From Ianthella basta (taxonomy: Eukaryota; Porifera; Demospongiae; Verongiida; Ianthellidae): a stretch of DNA of 64,000 nt. This document shows, in pieces, positions 48,104 through 60,500 of the stretch (within the stretch, counting starts at the first letter, position 1; each line of letters starts with the position of its first letter). The position numbers and the translations under genes are program-made. A model generated the notes under the pieces. The model did no database searches, was not told the DNA's origin, and saw only the letters and a program-made list of their open reading frames with translations. The stretch is from contig OZ025874.1 of assembly GCA_964019415.1 (NCBI GenBank), positions 3,819,696-3,883,695 on the forward strand. The letters run 5' to 3'.

Positions 48104-49493
48104 ATGGCATTATCTTCGAAGCTAGAGACGCTGGCCCGTATGACCGACTCCTTCAAGACTGCTCTGTAAGACAAACATGTTGGACGTGAAGCAAAGTGCG
48201 TCCTCAGCAATGGACATGTGCATGTAGTTGTAGTTATGTCTACAAGTGACACACCTGGTGTGTTGTACTGGGCATAAGGCACATTGTGTGCAAGTGCAAC
48301 AAAATGTCTGTAGTCCACATAGCTGTGTATATTCAATTCAATCATTATTAGAGTGCACCGCACCAAATGGTGCTAGGACACAAAAGGTCTAATGTAGCAC
48401 TAACATAAGAACACAAGCATAAAGACTAGTTCAACAGAGGGAGAAAAGAACAGAGCTAGGGATGTGGACCAAAAAGCATGTTACTTATTAAGCACTTACA
48501 CATCGAAACAGGCACGCCACATAGAGCTAAGGTGTTTTAGAATACTAGGATTAGTGCATGATAAAGACAGTATAATGGCAGTCTGTTCACTATGACTCTG
48601 CTCCTTAAATCTGTCACAACGGTTGACTTCTGTCATCAAAGGCTGCCTGAGGTGGTCCCAGGCAGGGCACCGTATCAGCCAATGGCAGATGTCTTCCACC
48701 TCTTGACACTGGCAGTCCTTGCATACTCTCTCCTCCCTGTCCACTCCTTGTCACCTTCCAACCTCTATCTGAAATGGTGCTGTTCCCCCTCTCAACTTCA
48801 CCAACATTGACCTCTCTTTCTTCCTTTTCACCACTGCACAGCTCGACTCACATTCAAGGTTTACAATTTCTTTCATCATCCTCAGCTTTGGTTTCTCCTC
48901 CACTTCCTTCATCAGCATACTCTTCACCTTCCTCCATGCAGCACTAGACAACATAGCTCCAATCTCTAAATCAGTAAGGTCCGCAATTGCATCTGGTGTA
49001 CAAATGGCATATGTAGGATATTGTCTTGCATGCTTCCAATTCTGCACTAGATTACAATCGCATGATGTGAACCCACTTCGAGTAGCATAGACAGTACACC
49101 TTCTCAGAACTGCACATCCCTTCTTCTCCCCTTATAGGAGTGCTTGCCTCAGTTATTTTGCAGCAAGTATGCCACTTCTGTTCTAAAGCCCTTTACTGCT
49201 CTGCTCCAGCTAAAGGACAGTTCTTACTGGCTAGTCAGGTGTGAAAGTGCTACCCCTATTATTGGCCAACAAGATGGTGTAGTATGCTTTTGTGTGGTGT
49301 CTCTCACTCTTTCTACTTTACGTATGCCTTTGTGACTGCGCCTGGCACCCTTACTCCTTATCCTCTTCGATCTGAATGTGGTTCTTCTGCTTCTCTCTAC
49401 GTCTTCCTTCACTTCCTCTTGTTCAGGTTGAGCTAGTGGACCTCCTCTCCTCGTTGGACTATGCCCACATTGGCTGCATCCCAAGACTTTATA
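48104..49493 (+). pseudogene. HTT: Huntingtin fragments (N17 exon plus two HEAT exons)
   Basis: The first exon, 48104-48165, reads MALSSKLETLARMTDSFKTA then GTAAGA. It resembles the amphipathic 17-residue start of huntingtin (human MATLEKLMKAFESLKSF). Exon 49138-49238 ends LKDSSYWLVR, and 49427-49493 reads VELVDLLSSLDYAHIGCIP. Human HTT as remembered has [20 protein letters not shown] at about residue 800. Some 700 intervening residues are missing, a LINE fragment fills the gap, and the two HEAT exons do not join in frame (phase 2 into phase 0). This is a broken partial copy, with no polyglutamine tract. A second copy of the N17 exon begins at 63887. Confidence 0.72.
48490..49050 (-). mobile_element. 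LINE reverse-transcriptase 3' fragment (a)
   Basis: Two overlapping frames (49047-48751 and 48744-48496) together give a non-LTR ORF2 C-terminus. The motif DREERVCKDCQCQEVEDICH ... C is the Cys-Cys-His-Cys cluster typical of such tails. The frame is broken near 48748. It lies inside the huntingtin pseudogene. Confidence 0.7.
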
Positions 49494-49713
49494 GTTAGCA
49501 TCAAGCAGAAAGATTTGGATAATTATAAAACATAACCGCATGATTGGCAAACTAGCTATACAGCTAGTACAATTTTACAACACATCCAATGCCTTAGCTC
49601 CCAATCGTGGACTAGTACTTCCTGTTAAAGTATCCTTCCACCACTCTGTGTAGTCAATCCTGTTACCCTAATCTAAAATGGTATCCTCTCTGTTAGCTGT
49701 GTGTGTGTGTGTG

Positions 49714-49783
<70 letters not shown>

Positions 49784-50043
49784 AGTGTAGTAGAGAGTGG
49801 GTAGGGATGCCACTGAGGTATAGTTCTTCTTTGCCGATGAATATATTATTATTCAAATTTTATCCAGACATTTGATAATAATGGCTCTTCATAAGTCATG
49901 CAGCATAATTGCCAGTCATATACAGGAGCTTGTGCACTAAGTGATCAACTGTCGTGTAAATTAAAGTGATCTCATGACAGTGTGCACGTGGGCGACATTT
50001 CACTATAACCCTAATGCCTCCCCTCTGCTCCGCCCTCTTCCAG
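49494..50043. other. Spacer between HTT and NEK4 pseudogene pieces
   Basis: It contains a (GT)n microsatellite at about 49701-49780. Nothing else is recognised. Confidence 0.6.
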
Positions 50044-50590
50044 GACTGGCCCCCTCCTGCCGGGAGAATGCATGTGCAGTCATATTGAGGCTCTAAAAAA
50101 GAGCTTAGACTTGGTCTGGGGAAAGAACTGTTAGCTAAGGCTTACTCTGTCCTTGAAGGAGGACTGGATACTGAGAATGAAGAGGTATGTACAATGCCAT
50201 ACGTACATTGCTGTAGCAGAGTGTGCCATGAGTGGCCCTGATTCTGGTCCTGTCTTGTCTTCCTGTTTCTATAAATACACAGTTTCTATAAACACATATA
50301 TACAATATGAATTGCTATAAAATTATTGCAATAATAATGTATGCCAAATTTTTGTGTATTGCAAATTAAATTCATATAAAGAGAAGCAGCTCAAGTACAT
50401 GTGTTGTTTTCATCTCATGTATGTACACATTGGCCTTATTATATGTACCACTATTTGAGTATATATCTCCCTGTACGTACACACAGAAACTGCACATGTT
50501 GGGGATGTACACTCGGACGAGCTTAATGAGCTCAGTGAGAAGCTGAGACAAGACTTAGTCAAGTTTGCGAACATTCCCGTTGAGATTCAA
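50044..50590 (+). pseudogene. NEK4: NEK4 3'-end copy
   Basis: 50044-50184 copies NEK4 exon 9 (39179-39321): GGCTCTAAA...GAGCT, GGTCTGGGGAAAGAACTGTT and a donor after GAATGAAGAG. A one-base loss (CTAAAAAAGAG against CTAAAGAAAGAG) shifts the frame. 50487-50590 copies exon 10 (AAACTG...CAGTGAGAAGCTGAG) but is also frame-broken. No kinase exons accompany it. It lies between the two kinase chimeras, same strand as NEK4. Confidence 0.85.
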
Positions 50591-51049
50591 CACATTATCT
50601 ATAGAGCATTATTTTTGCAGCTAAATTGCCATGAATGAACTAATTGATCAGAGTGCACGTGTCTAATTAATAGTACTAAAAGAACTTGCTGTGCATAGTT
50701 GAAATCAATTAACATATATACGGACCATTTTCAGATGTACGTATATAATTAAAACAATAATGATTTATGTTTCCACAAATAACTTACACATTATAGTACC
50801 AGCTGTTCGATCATTCCTATACAAACTTATAGCACTGAACATGGCTATTAACGTTTTCACTGTGAACACCCAAGCACAGCCTGCAAGTAATGGAGAGGAA
50901 ATGTCAAGAAAGAGAGAATAATAGAGCCAGAGGACAGCAATGACAGACATTGATGAGGGCTGTAGAAGATGACTCTAACAAAGAACCTGATGGGACGTCA
51001 CTAATAAGCTGCAAATCATCCATCTAAGCTCGTGGATCTCATACCCCTA

Positions 51050-51235
51050 TTCCATCTCAGTTTACCCCGATTGAAGGACAATCACTGGATGTTATGTCAA
51101 CTCACCCACTACACCAATATATAGATGTCTCAGTTGGTAGGGGGGGCACTAAGCCCTACTGAGTTGGTAACTGAGACACCTATACTGGTGCACAGTTGGT
51201 GAGTTGGCGTCACATCCCTGCAATGATTTTCCTTC
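51050..51235. repeat. Inverted repeat hairpin
   Basis: Blocks 'tatagatgtctcagttgg...cactaagccc' and their complements ending 'actgagacacctata' form a stem, flanked by 'caactcacc' and 'ggtgagttg'. It resembles a small MITE. Confidence 0.55.
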
Positions 51236-51499
51236 AATCAATTTTGCATCTGCAGTGGTAACTGCAAGCAATTGACCCCTCAGCCCATCCTCTCACTCCA
51301 CAGTCATACCCAAGGCCTTGCATTCCACAGTAATCACATTCCACGCCATACACAACACATAACACTCTGTCTAGCTCTGTCCAATCCAGAACATCCTAAT
51401 GAACTGGTGCCGGGTTTGACTGTAGCGGTTTATATGTATGTGAATGCAACAAAATGATGGCATTGGGGTATGTTAGTACACAAGGAAGACAAACTTCGT

Positions 51500-52155
51500 G
51501 CCCACTCTAGTGCTGTACTTATTATTGCCACCGGCACTCGGATATTCGCCTTTCATGTCTGTACACAAGTTCTTGTGCAAGACTTGGGTCCATAAGCGCC
51601 CTACATCTCTGAGGGGACCAATTTTCAACAACTCCAACATGTCAGTGGCTACCAAGAGAGTGGTCTATAAGGCAGTTGCTTTAGCAGTACTGTTTTAGGT
51701 TTGAAATTTGGGTGTTAAAAGCCCAACACACAAGAAGGCTAAATGCCTTTCAAAATTGCTGTGATAGTACTATTCTAGGAGTCACCAGATACCAGCAATG
51801 GCAAGAGAGACTAACAACTCAGGCTGTCGCTGAAAGGTTCAGCATGACTCAGACCATCCCTGATGTGATAATGGAGCAGCGGTTGAAGTGGCTAGGTCGT
51901 GTGGGTAGAATGGATGAGGGACGACTGCCAAAGAAGCTGTTGTTTGGGGAATTGAGGAAGACAAGACCAAACCATGGAACAAAGATGTGGAGAGATGTAG
52001 TTAGTCATCAACTGAAGTCAATAGGTGCCAAAGACAGCTGGTACAAGAGATGCCAAGACAGGAAGGGGTGGCTCAATGTTTGTCAAGCGGTAGTTGATAA
52101 GGCAGCAGTAAATTATAGTCTGAACAGATGTGCATACCTACCATCTCAGGAGTAA
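51500..52155 (+). mobile_element. LINE reverse-transcriptase 3' fragment (b)
   Basis: 51600-51700 reads LRGPIFNNSNMSVATKRVVY. After a frame break the 147-codon frame 51712-52155 reads RRLNAFQNCCDSTILGVTR, then LKWLGRVGRMDEGRLPKKLL and LFGEL. These are the conserved C-terminal phrases of RTE/CR1-like non-LTR elements (compare RRLRWLGHVLRM-D-R-PK). It is truncated at the 5' side and has stops, so it is inactive. Confidence 0.8.
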
Positions 52156-53438
52156 ATTTGAATCTTTGACTGCAGAACAATGTTTCGACAAGCAAGTGAC
52201 CTTAAGGGACATCAAAGATTCTGTCAGAGACCACTAGCCAGCAATATCCCATTTGCCCAGGATCACAATCCAAGGGCCCAGCAATCAGAATAACCCTACT
52301 ATGGGTGGGTTCAAGTTTCAAGGTTTATATGCACCTACGTATATGGCTCCCCTGCTGCAGTGTGAGTATGCTGAAAGTGAAGGCAAACACCAGACTGTCC
52401 AAGAAATCATGAGATTCAGTGAAGTGAGCTCTCAGAAGTGGTCAAAACGTTTCAGCACTAGAAGACCAGTACTCAACTGACGATCATCAGAAGTCAGCTC
52501 AGGGGAACAACCATGAGTCATCTCAAGGGACAAACTGAAGTCAGCTTCGTTTACTTAGGAGGGTAATTCATGGAGGAAGGGAAGACATGCGGCAAGCAAT
52601 CATAACTTGTACTCATTTGCTTGCCGCATTATGCTCTCCAATGGTGCCGGTGCTGATCCTGGCCCTCTGCAATTTGTGCTGGTGGTCATTTTCAAAGCTG
52701 AGATGGTGCAACAGTCTATGTGTGCCTTTACTCCTTCACCACTGTAGCTGGTTGATTGCTGTGGCCAACAAGCCCAAATACTCTACTGGCACTTATGGTG
52801 GGTACCATCAGCAACATGCACTGGTGGTGGTGGCCTTCCAGCAATATTCCTAACTACTCTACATGCACTGGTGCTGGTTACCCTGTGTAGCTTGTACTGG
52901 TGGTGTTTTCCTAGTATGTTTTGCCGCATATACTGGCTACACAGATGCAGATAACTTGGACTGTGTGGTGGATGAGGTGGTGGTGGCGGTGGTGGCCGGT
53001 GGTGGTGATGGTATTAGATGCCTTCCAGCAATGAGTGAAACTACTCTGCATGCACTGATAGGTGTTACCTTGTGAAACTTGTACTGGTGTGTGGTGTTTC
53101 TAGTATGTTCTGCCACATATACTGGCTACACAGATCCAGATTATAACTTGGACTGTGTGGTGGAGGTGGTGGTGGTGGCAGGCCCGAAGGAAGCATTTTA
53201 AAGGTGGTCAGGCCACGTCAGTGGTGGTGGTGGCCAGTGGTGGCGGTGGTGGTGTTGGTTATCTTTTACAAGATACTACCTATATAGTTAGGAAACTGGA
53301 AATGCATTAAATCACAAAAATTACTAGAAGTTGTGACATTAAAACCACAAAATGTTTGATTTTGAATGCAAATATTAATCGCGAAATTTCTTCCACAACT
53401 TTTCCCGCTATGTGATAGTGACTATATTGTTAGTACAG
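52156..53438. other. GGTGGT-rich tandem duplication, no gene seen
   Basis: From about 52880 a unit of 190-200 bp ('tgtactggtg...cctagtatgtt...gccgcatatactggctacacag...tggactgtgtggtggaggtggtgg') is present twice (about 52885-53080 and 53085-53230), ending in (GGT)n tracts. The rest is unremarkable. Confidence 0.6.
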
Positions 53439-54445
53439 TCACTTGCTACTGTGAACAAGGAAACTACATACACACACCTTCGATTTTTCTTCATCGTAGC
53501 ACTTTTCCTTCCACTCCTCCCAGTCACAAGCAAGATAGACGTTGCCTGAAGATATTATATAGCATATTTGTATAAGTATGTCAACTGATGCATATACCAA
53601 CATATAAAATGTACATATACTACTATGTTGCAGCCGTAAATGGTTACCTCCCTAACACATACCCAGTGAACATCTTTACTCAGTTTAGGCTTATAATTAT
53701 GTAGGTTGCCATGGAGATATGCTATGCAGAGCAGACATTGCCTTGGCTGTCTTCCATGCCTGTCCATGTGTACCCCTAGGGCCATGCTGACAAAGCATTG
53801 CTTCTGACTGTTCTATAGAAGTACGCATTGTTAGCATAATAGCATTATATACACAAAAGAGCTAGCCACTCAGTTAGCTACGTATTTATTGGTGTATGTT
53901 GCTAGTTATGCAGCTAGCTATTGTGCCTGGGTCATAGCTACACCTCTTTTACCTTCCAACAGCATACACTGTGTGCTATTACAGAAAAGTGAGCAACGAT
54001 TACTGTTGACAGATGCAAGGGTGAAAATACTATCTGTCTTTCTCATACATGTTCATCCATAATTAGCATTCAGTTATGACTGTCACAGGCATTATTATAA
54101 AGCCATGATAAAATGAGTACTAGGAAAGCCAGTTGGGCCTGTAGAAGAGGTGTGTCTCTTAAGGTTGTGGTATGAGTCTCTTTGGTACGCCTGACAGACC
54201 AGTGTTGTGACAGTCGCCTGTTCCAGTGATCGTCAAGCACGCTTCATTCCATTTGCCGCTACGATAGATAGCCAAAGTTCGCACCTTGGACGGGTTGCCA
54301 TTCTCCGCTTCTTCCTTTGTGGGGCTCTGACTTTCTCATCCAGTGCTGCCTAAATGACAGTTCTGGAGTTGTAGGAACAAGCTTTTAGCGAAACTGACTG
54401 TCTTCCAACACTCGCTACCTCACAGCAGCCATTTTGGCAGTGACG

Positions 54446-54490
<45 letters not shown>

Positions 54491-54491
54491 C

Positions 54492-54535
<44 letters not shown>

Positions 54536-57500
54536 CCCAGTTTCAATTCCGTTCCATCCTTCCTCAGTTTCATTAGTGTCTGACTGCCATAAGCATTGAC
54601 AGAGAAAACATCAAACATCATTGGCTCTCCTTCTTCTTCTTTGACCTTCTCTTCTTCCTCCTCCTCCTCCTCCTCCTCCTCTTCTTCCTCATCCTTTCCT
54701 TCATTCTTCTCTATTACCAAAAAATAAAAAGGATTTGTTGTGAACACAATTATAATAATCTATACATGCTTGTGCTCAGATATGAGCTGTGTATTGTGAA
54801 TTTCTGTCAAACACATTATGTAAAGAGAATTTGTAATAGATAAGTGCTGACCTAGAGGTGTCTGCGGGGTGTAGAGCATGAGGCATGAAGCACCCTAGTG
54901 TTGGGTGGTCTAAAATCTCACAAACGCTGATTGGTGTCATTTTAGTTATTCTTTAGTGCAATCAACTCATCCTCCTTATTATTACAACACTTCCCCCGAA
55001 AGGCATGGGGATCGTTCATACAAGAAGACGAGCATATTAACTTCAGTATGGTCATGAGATGTTATAAAATTTTCCAAAGATGCTTAATTTCAGAAATGAC
55101 ATTTGACATAGAATAATTAAACAAGGGGTAATCACTGGATATTATGCCTACCAGCCTTCTACACCGAAGTGTTTCAGGAGGCTGGGGGGCCGGAGCCCTA
55201 TTGATGGCAACCAGTGATCGCCCTCCCCCATTACTAGTCATCCTACAAAGATGGAAGAGCCACAGACAGCTGTTTCGCCCTGATTGGGGCTCATCAGTGT
55301 GGCGTACTGATGGAATGCAGGATGACTAGTCACTCTTGTATCCACCACCAGTGAAACACTTGTGCTTTATTAATGGGGGAAGGCTAAGTCATGAGCATGA
55401 CTTACGCGGGATTGTTGAGAGGTCAGTTTGTTGCAGTAAGCCAGTGCAACGGCCAGGCCGGGCTAGGTTGAACAAGGTAATCACTGGTTATTACGCCAAC
55501 CAGCTTTCTACACCGAATTGTTTCAGGAGGCTGGAGGGCCGGAGCCCTCTTGATGGCAACCAGTGATTGCCCTCCCCCATTACTAGTCATCCTGCAAAGA
55601 TGGCTTTGTAGGATGACTAGTAATGGGGGAGGGCGATCACTGGTTGCCATCAATACGGCTCCGGCCCCCCAGCCTCCTGAAACAATTCGGTGTAGAAAGC
55701 TGGTTGGCGTAATATCCAGTGATTAGCCTTTGTTCAACCTAGCCCAGCCTGGCCGTTGCAGTAGCTTACTGCAATGAACCAACCTCTCAACATAGAATAA
55801 TTACGCAAAAGTAATAGTCATGAACCGCAAAGTATACATCTTGACATCAGTCAGAAAGTACGTTTCACTCCACTGCATTCTTGGCCTTCCTCTTAGTCTT
55901 TTCCTCTCATTACCATCTTTGTAATAAAACCAATTTGCTGTTTTACCTTCTTCTTCCCAAACTTCTCTCTTTGTATGCACCTGCTCCACAACTCCATCCT
56001 GCCTTAACTGTGCTCTGATGTCTTCACTTCATACACAATCTATTCTTGCTATCTTCTGTAGCACTCATCTCTGCTGACTGATTTCCTTGTTTTCTCTCTC
56101 TCCTATAGCACAGAAGATTCTACACCATACGTACGTCAAAGTTGGCTTTACCGTTGCCTTATACATCCTATCTTTGCATTTTTACTCATGTCCCCAGCCT
56201 CAAAACTTGGCCTCTGGCTGCCCCCGCTGCACATATTTAATGCTGCACCAATCCTCTTCTCCAGCTCACACTCCATTCTTGCATCCTCACTCAAAATCAC
56301 TCTGAAATGTGTCTGCTCCCTTACATTTGCCATTTTCCAGCCTCCACGTTAGAATCCACTTTAGAATGGGTATTGCAGATGAAAGTGAGCCATACTCTAT
56401 CTATTGCGGACATCAGATAATTAATACAGTTTAAAAAGATAAACATTCTTACCACTACTAGAATATCTCCGAGGATCATTCACCTCTCCTTGGACCCACT
56501 TGATAACAGTGCACAAGCACTTATTGGCTGTTGCCAAGTAGTGGCTATGTACATTGGGTGTATATACCGTATATGTTTGTATAGAGGCCGGGCTCAAATA
56601 GAAGCTGGGGCTCAAATAGAAGCCGGGGGTCAGAGCAGCTATTCTTTAATAGAGGCCGGGTCCGAATAGATGCCGGGTCTGAAATCGACACACTGGCTCT
56701 GTCATTGACATCTGAAGTGCAGGTTTGAGTCGATTGCAGTGTGATCCGTGCGACTGATTGGAGTTCCGCTGCACTCACGGCAGCGATGTCCACGAAGAAA
56801 TCTTACTATTTCCCTCAGCTGAAGGCTGTGGAGGCGCAGAAGAGCAAAGAAGCTGCTGCGAGGAAGTTGGGCGTCGCTGGGTTCCAGACCGAATTGGCGA
56901 CTTCCCACAACTCGTGCCTTCTAGAAAGAGCTCAGCAGATCGATGACCAATTGCTTGTTGTGACACTGACAGATTTTATACAGGAAGCATGGCTAGGTAT
57001 CAGTTCAATTTAAACTAGTTTCCAATAGAAGCCGTGCTCAAATAGAGGCTGGGTCAAAAATCACTTGAAAGAAATAGAAGCCCGGGCCTCTATTTTGACA
57101 TATACGGTACATTACTGGTGCAAAGTGAATATATCCAAGTGGATGGCATGTTTATCCATAAATACCTGACCCCCGCACTCTTGATGTTCATTTAGGAATG
57201 CTTCTGATAAGAATGTCTATTTCCATTGCAATGAATAAGTGTGCATTGGCGATACTAGCCAAACAGTGGCAGTGAAGAACATGTAAAGGTCATGGAAGGT
57301 CATTCTTTCTATGTATCGAAGATGACAGCACCCCCAATGCCAGCCTGGAGTACATGTATAAGACAAAAGCGCCACAGGCCTCTCTTATATACCCCATTTA
57401 GTTTTTTCACATTCTTGTTGTTTTCCACTGAATGTTTGCGCTTTCCTAACACATGATGCAGGGCACCTATGGACCAATGGATGTGAAGGCCAAGGGTCTG

Positions 57501-60500
57501 AGTACCTTGTGGCAATCCAAATGGCACATGCAGCATTGTAGCACATTCAAACTTTGTGTTCCTGGGTGCTATGTAAGCTCTAACTCTCTTATTCTGAGTT
57601 GAAATTGTCATTTGCTTTTGAATGATACATTTGTACTCACTGCTCCAAATTTATTCTTGCTTGCTGCACTTGCTGCTCCAATAGAAATAGAAGAGTTCTG
57701 CACCACATTCCCTTGTATAGCAAATAAATCACATTTGACACCCTCCACTTGGGACATAGCTCATTGATTAACAGTCTGTACTTGTGTGCTTTGTGCCCTC
57801 ATACCTATATTTCAGCCACACCCCTCTCAAGCATTTCACAACTATACAGAATTCAAGATTTACAGTTGCTACCAGATACAACACTAGTGCTTACTAATGC
57901 CACCTCATGTACAATTACAACATTCCCTACCCTACCACCACTCACTCACCACTCTCTGTGCCCTTGCACTCCTCGTCCTGCTCCTTCACTTCTGCTGGTG
58001 TCCTGATGTACCTTCGGCACTGAGTTATGATGGCTTGGTACAGTGACTGGTAGGTGGTGCCATTGCGAGGCACAGTCACGAGGATGGGCAGCCCAAAGAG
58101 TCGGGTGTAGTGCTGGGTGTAGGAGCCTCCAGAGTACTGGTGGTTGAAAGTCCTGGAGCTACAAGGATGGGAAGAAGATGATAGACTAAGTGCAGCAGTA
58201 AATAGTACCATTGCAGGGGAGTTGTTGAATTCTGGGGTGGGTTCAGAGGGGGTGAAGAGTATGTGGACACAAAGCTACGTAGACTTGGCAAGGGTTAACT
58301 AGTGGATCCAAGCAGGTGCCACAGAGGGGCAGTGTGCATTAGCAGCACATAAAATCATTCATTGCTTCTTATCGTGACCTTTTCACTACCAAAACTCAGT
58401 AGACGACGGTTATACACTCCACACAAACATAACCATTGTGCACTACACCTCTCCATTTACTCAACTCACTAATGCTCTCTGTGGTAGACAGGCAGGACCA
58501 CCCAGTCAGGGTCCTCAGCACTGCTGACTGGGACCTCATAGATGTAGATGTCATCTCTGTCCAGGATGTGGTTGAGGCCCTCTCGAGGCTCATAGATCCG
58601 GTGGAAGCGATGCTGGTACACATCAATGGTGACCATCTACACACAGAGGCAGGATACAAGCCTCTACAATACATAGTGCAGCACGTCTATGACCACCTAC
58701 ATACAGGGAGGGAATGGTACAAGAAACTACTGCGGGTTATAGATCCTGTTGCCATGGTAATGTGCTTCTAAATGTTGATTCTATATCTCAGAGAAGCATT
58801 CCAATTGCTTCATGCATTATTCTAAATCCCATAAATGAATGTGGCAGGCAGAGTGTGTGTGAGGATAAATCCAATAAACATACAGTATGTTGTGTGAAGT
58901 TTATATGATGTCATGTCTCATATCTTGCTATAATACGCACTTATCACTGCGAACTATTTCTTCAGTGCTCACTGAATGGCTGCCTTATGAAGGACTAAAG
59001 GTGGGCAGTGAAGGAGTGCAACGAGAAGGCTCACATGTGGGGAGAGCTCTTCTGTTGGGCTTTCTGCATTGTCGTCAGTTACCAATGACACAGGCATTGT
59101 CAAGACAAGAGATTTTGATTGGGTTAGAGAACAGCTTAGGATCTATAATACTTAGATGCCACCCAATCAGTGCCCGTAAGGATTTAGACTACTCAGCAAA
59201 ATTCTCAGTGACATATTATGATGTCTTGCTCCCCCCACAAATACATTGAAATCCATAATACCGTATGGCTAGAAATTTTGGTTGGGAATTTATTTGTGCG
59301 ATTCGTCAATATTTACTCTGCCAAAATTTGCTATTATTACAGCCTTTTCATAGTTTCCTGTATAAACTAGGCTTGCAGATAGATGCACTAGGCCTGTAGG
59401 CTAATTGCCGGCATGGGGTCCACCAACGACAGGTGTGCATGAGGACACCATTTCTCGAAGAGTTCTGGACTGGAGGTGGGAGAAGAGCGGTCTTATCAGT
59501 ATGGCAATCTGAATGGTGTCTTGTATCCAGTTGCTGTGAAGACTGACCTTGATATAGTTGTCTGTCATTTACTGAGGAAGTTTCTGTGTCGGAGCTTTAT
59601 GATTGTGTACGATATCACAGGCAGCAGGTGAGTGTCAGCAGATCTACCACAAGGAGGCTCGGAAGTCTCTCGCATGTTGAAGAATTCGCAGACAAGGTAA
59701 AGTATTTGAACAAAAATACGTAGTCCAGACAACAATTTGTACACTACTCAGTTACATTTAATCGTCATTTGTAACTTAGCTCCGCCCGTTCCCTGATTAG
59801 CCATTCGCTATAAATATCATCATGGCATAAAGCTTGCCCAACCACCAAAGTAAATTTGCCAAATGCCACAATTTCAGCAATCTGCCAAAATTTCTGGCCA
59901 TATGATATACAGTCGTGTTGTAATGCTCTTCTACAGAACTTATAAAGGAGAGTACACGGAACACCAACGAGAGGGGGGTGATGCAAGCGGATGCAAATGA
60001 ACACGTTCCACACAGAACATGAGGCAAGACACAACTTAATCAACAACAAACACTACAAACAATAGTGAAAAATAGCACTAGAATACACAAAGCATTGAAT
60101 ACAATATATAGCAATAGTAAACAAGACTACATGTCACTACAAGTTGTTACGCCCATATGCACCAAGCAATCTTCCACACACCTACATGTATATGTATACT
60201 GTAGATAAACAAACATGCACACACACAAACACACAAAATAAGCAGTACCTTGCTACTGTCCAATCCACTGAGTCTGGCCATCTCCTCCTGAAGATCGCTT
60301 ATAGTGCCTTGTTTGGGCAACTTGAGTTTGTACTGAGCAATGGAATGAAAGGGCAAGAGAGTCCAGGTAAACAGATGGCTCTCAAATATTCATTGACACA
60401 CTATGCATTACACAGATCCAATCATACATACGTATGTATATGTCATTACAAATAGGCTGCTATACAATTGGAATGGGCCTAGGTTACTCTTGTATGTTGT

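Noticed and set aside
57309..57611. 100-codon minus frame containing NGVYKRGLW
   Set aside because: It has no domain signature, lies in an intron of chimera 2, and NGVYKRGL also appears in non-coding sequence near 20.8 kb.
59400..59640. Possible plus-strand exon ending in GGCAGCAG|GTGAGT
   Set aside because: No long open frame or recognisable similarity; stops occur in all frames.
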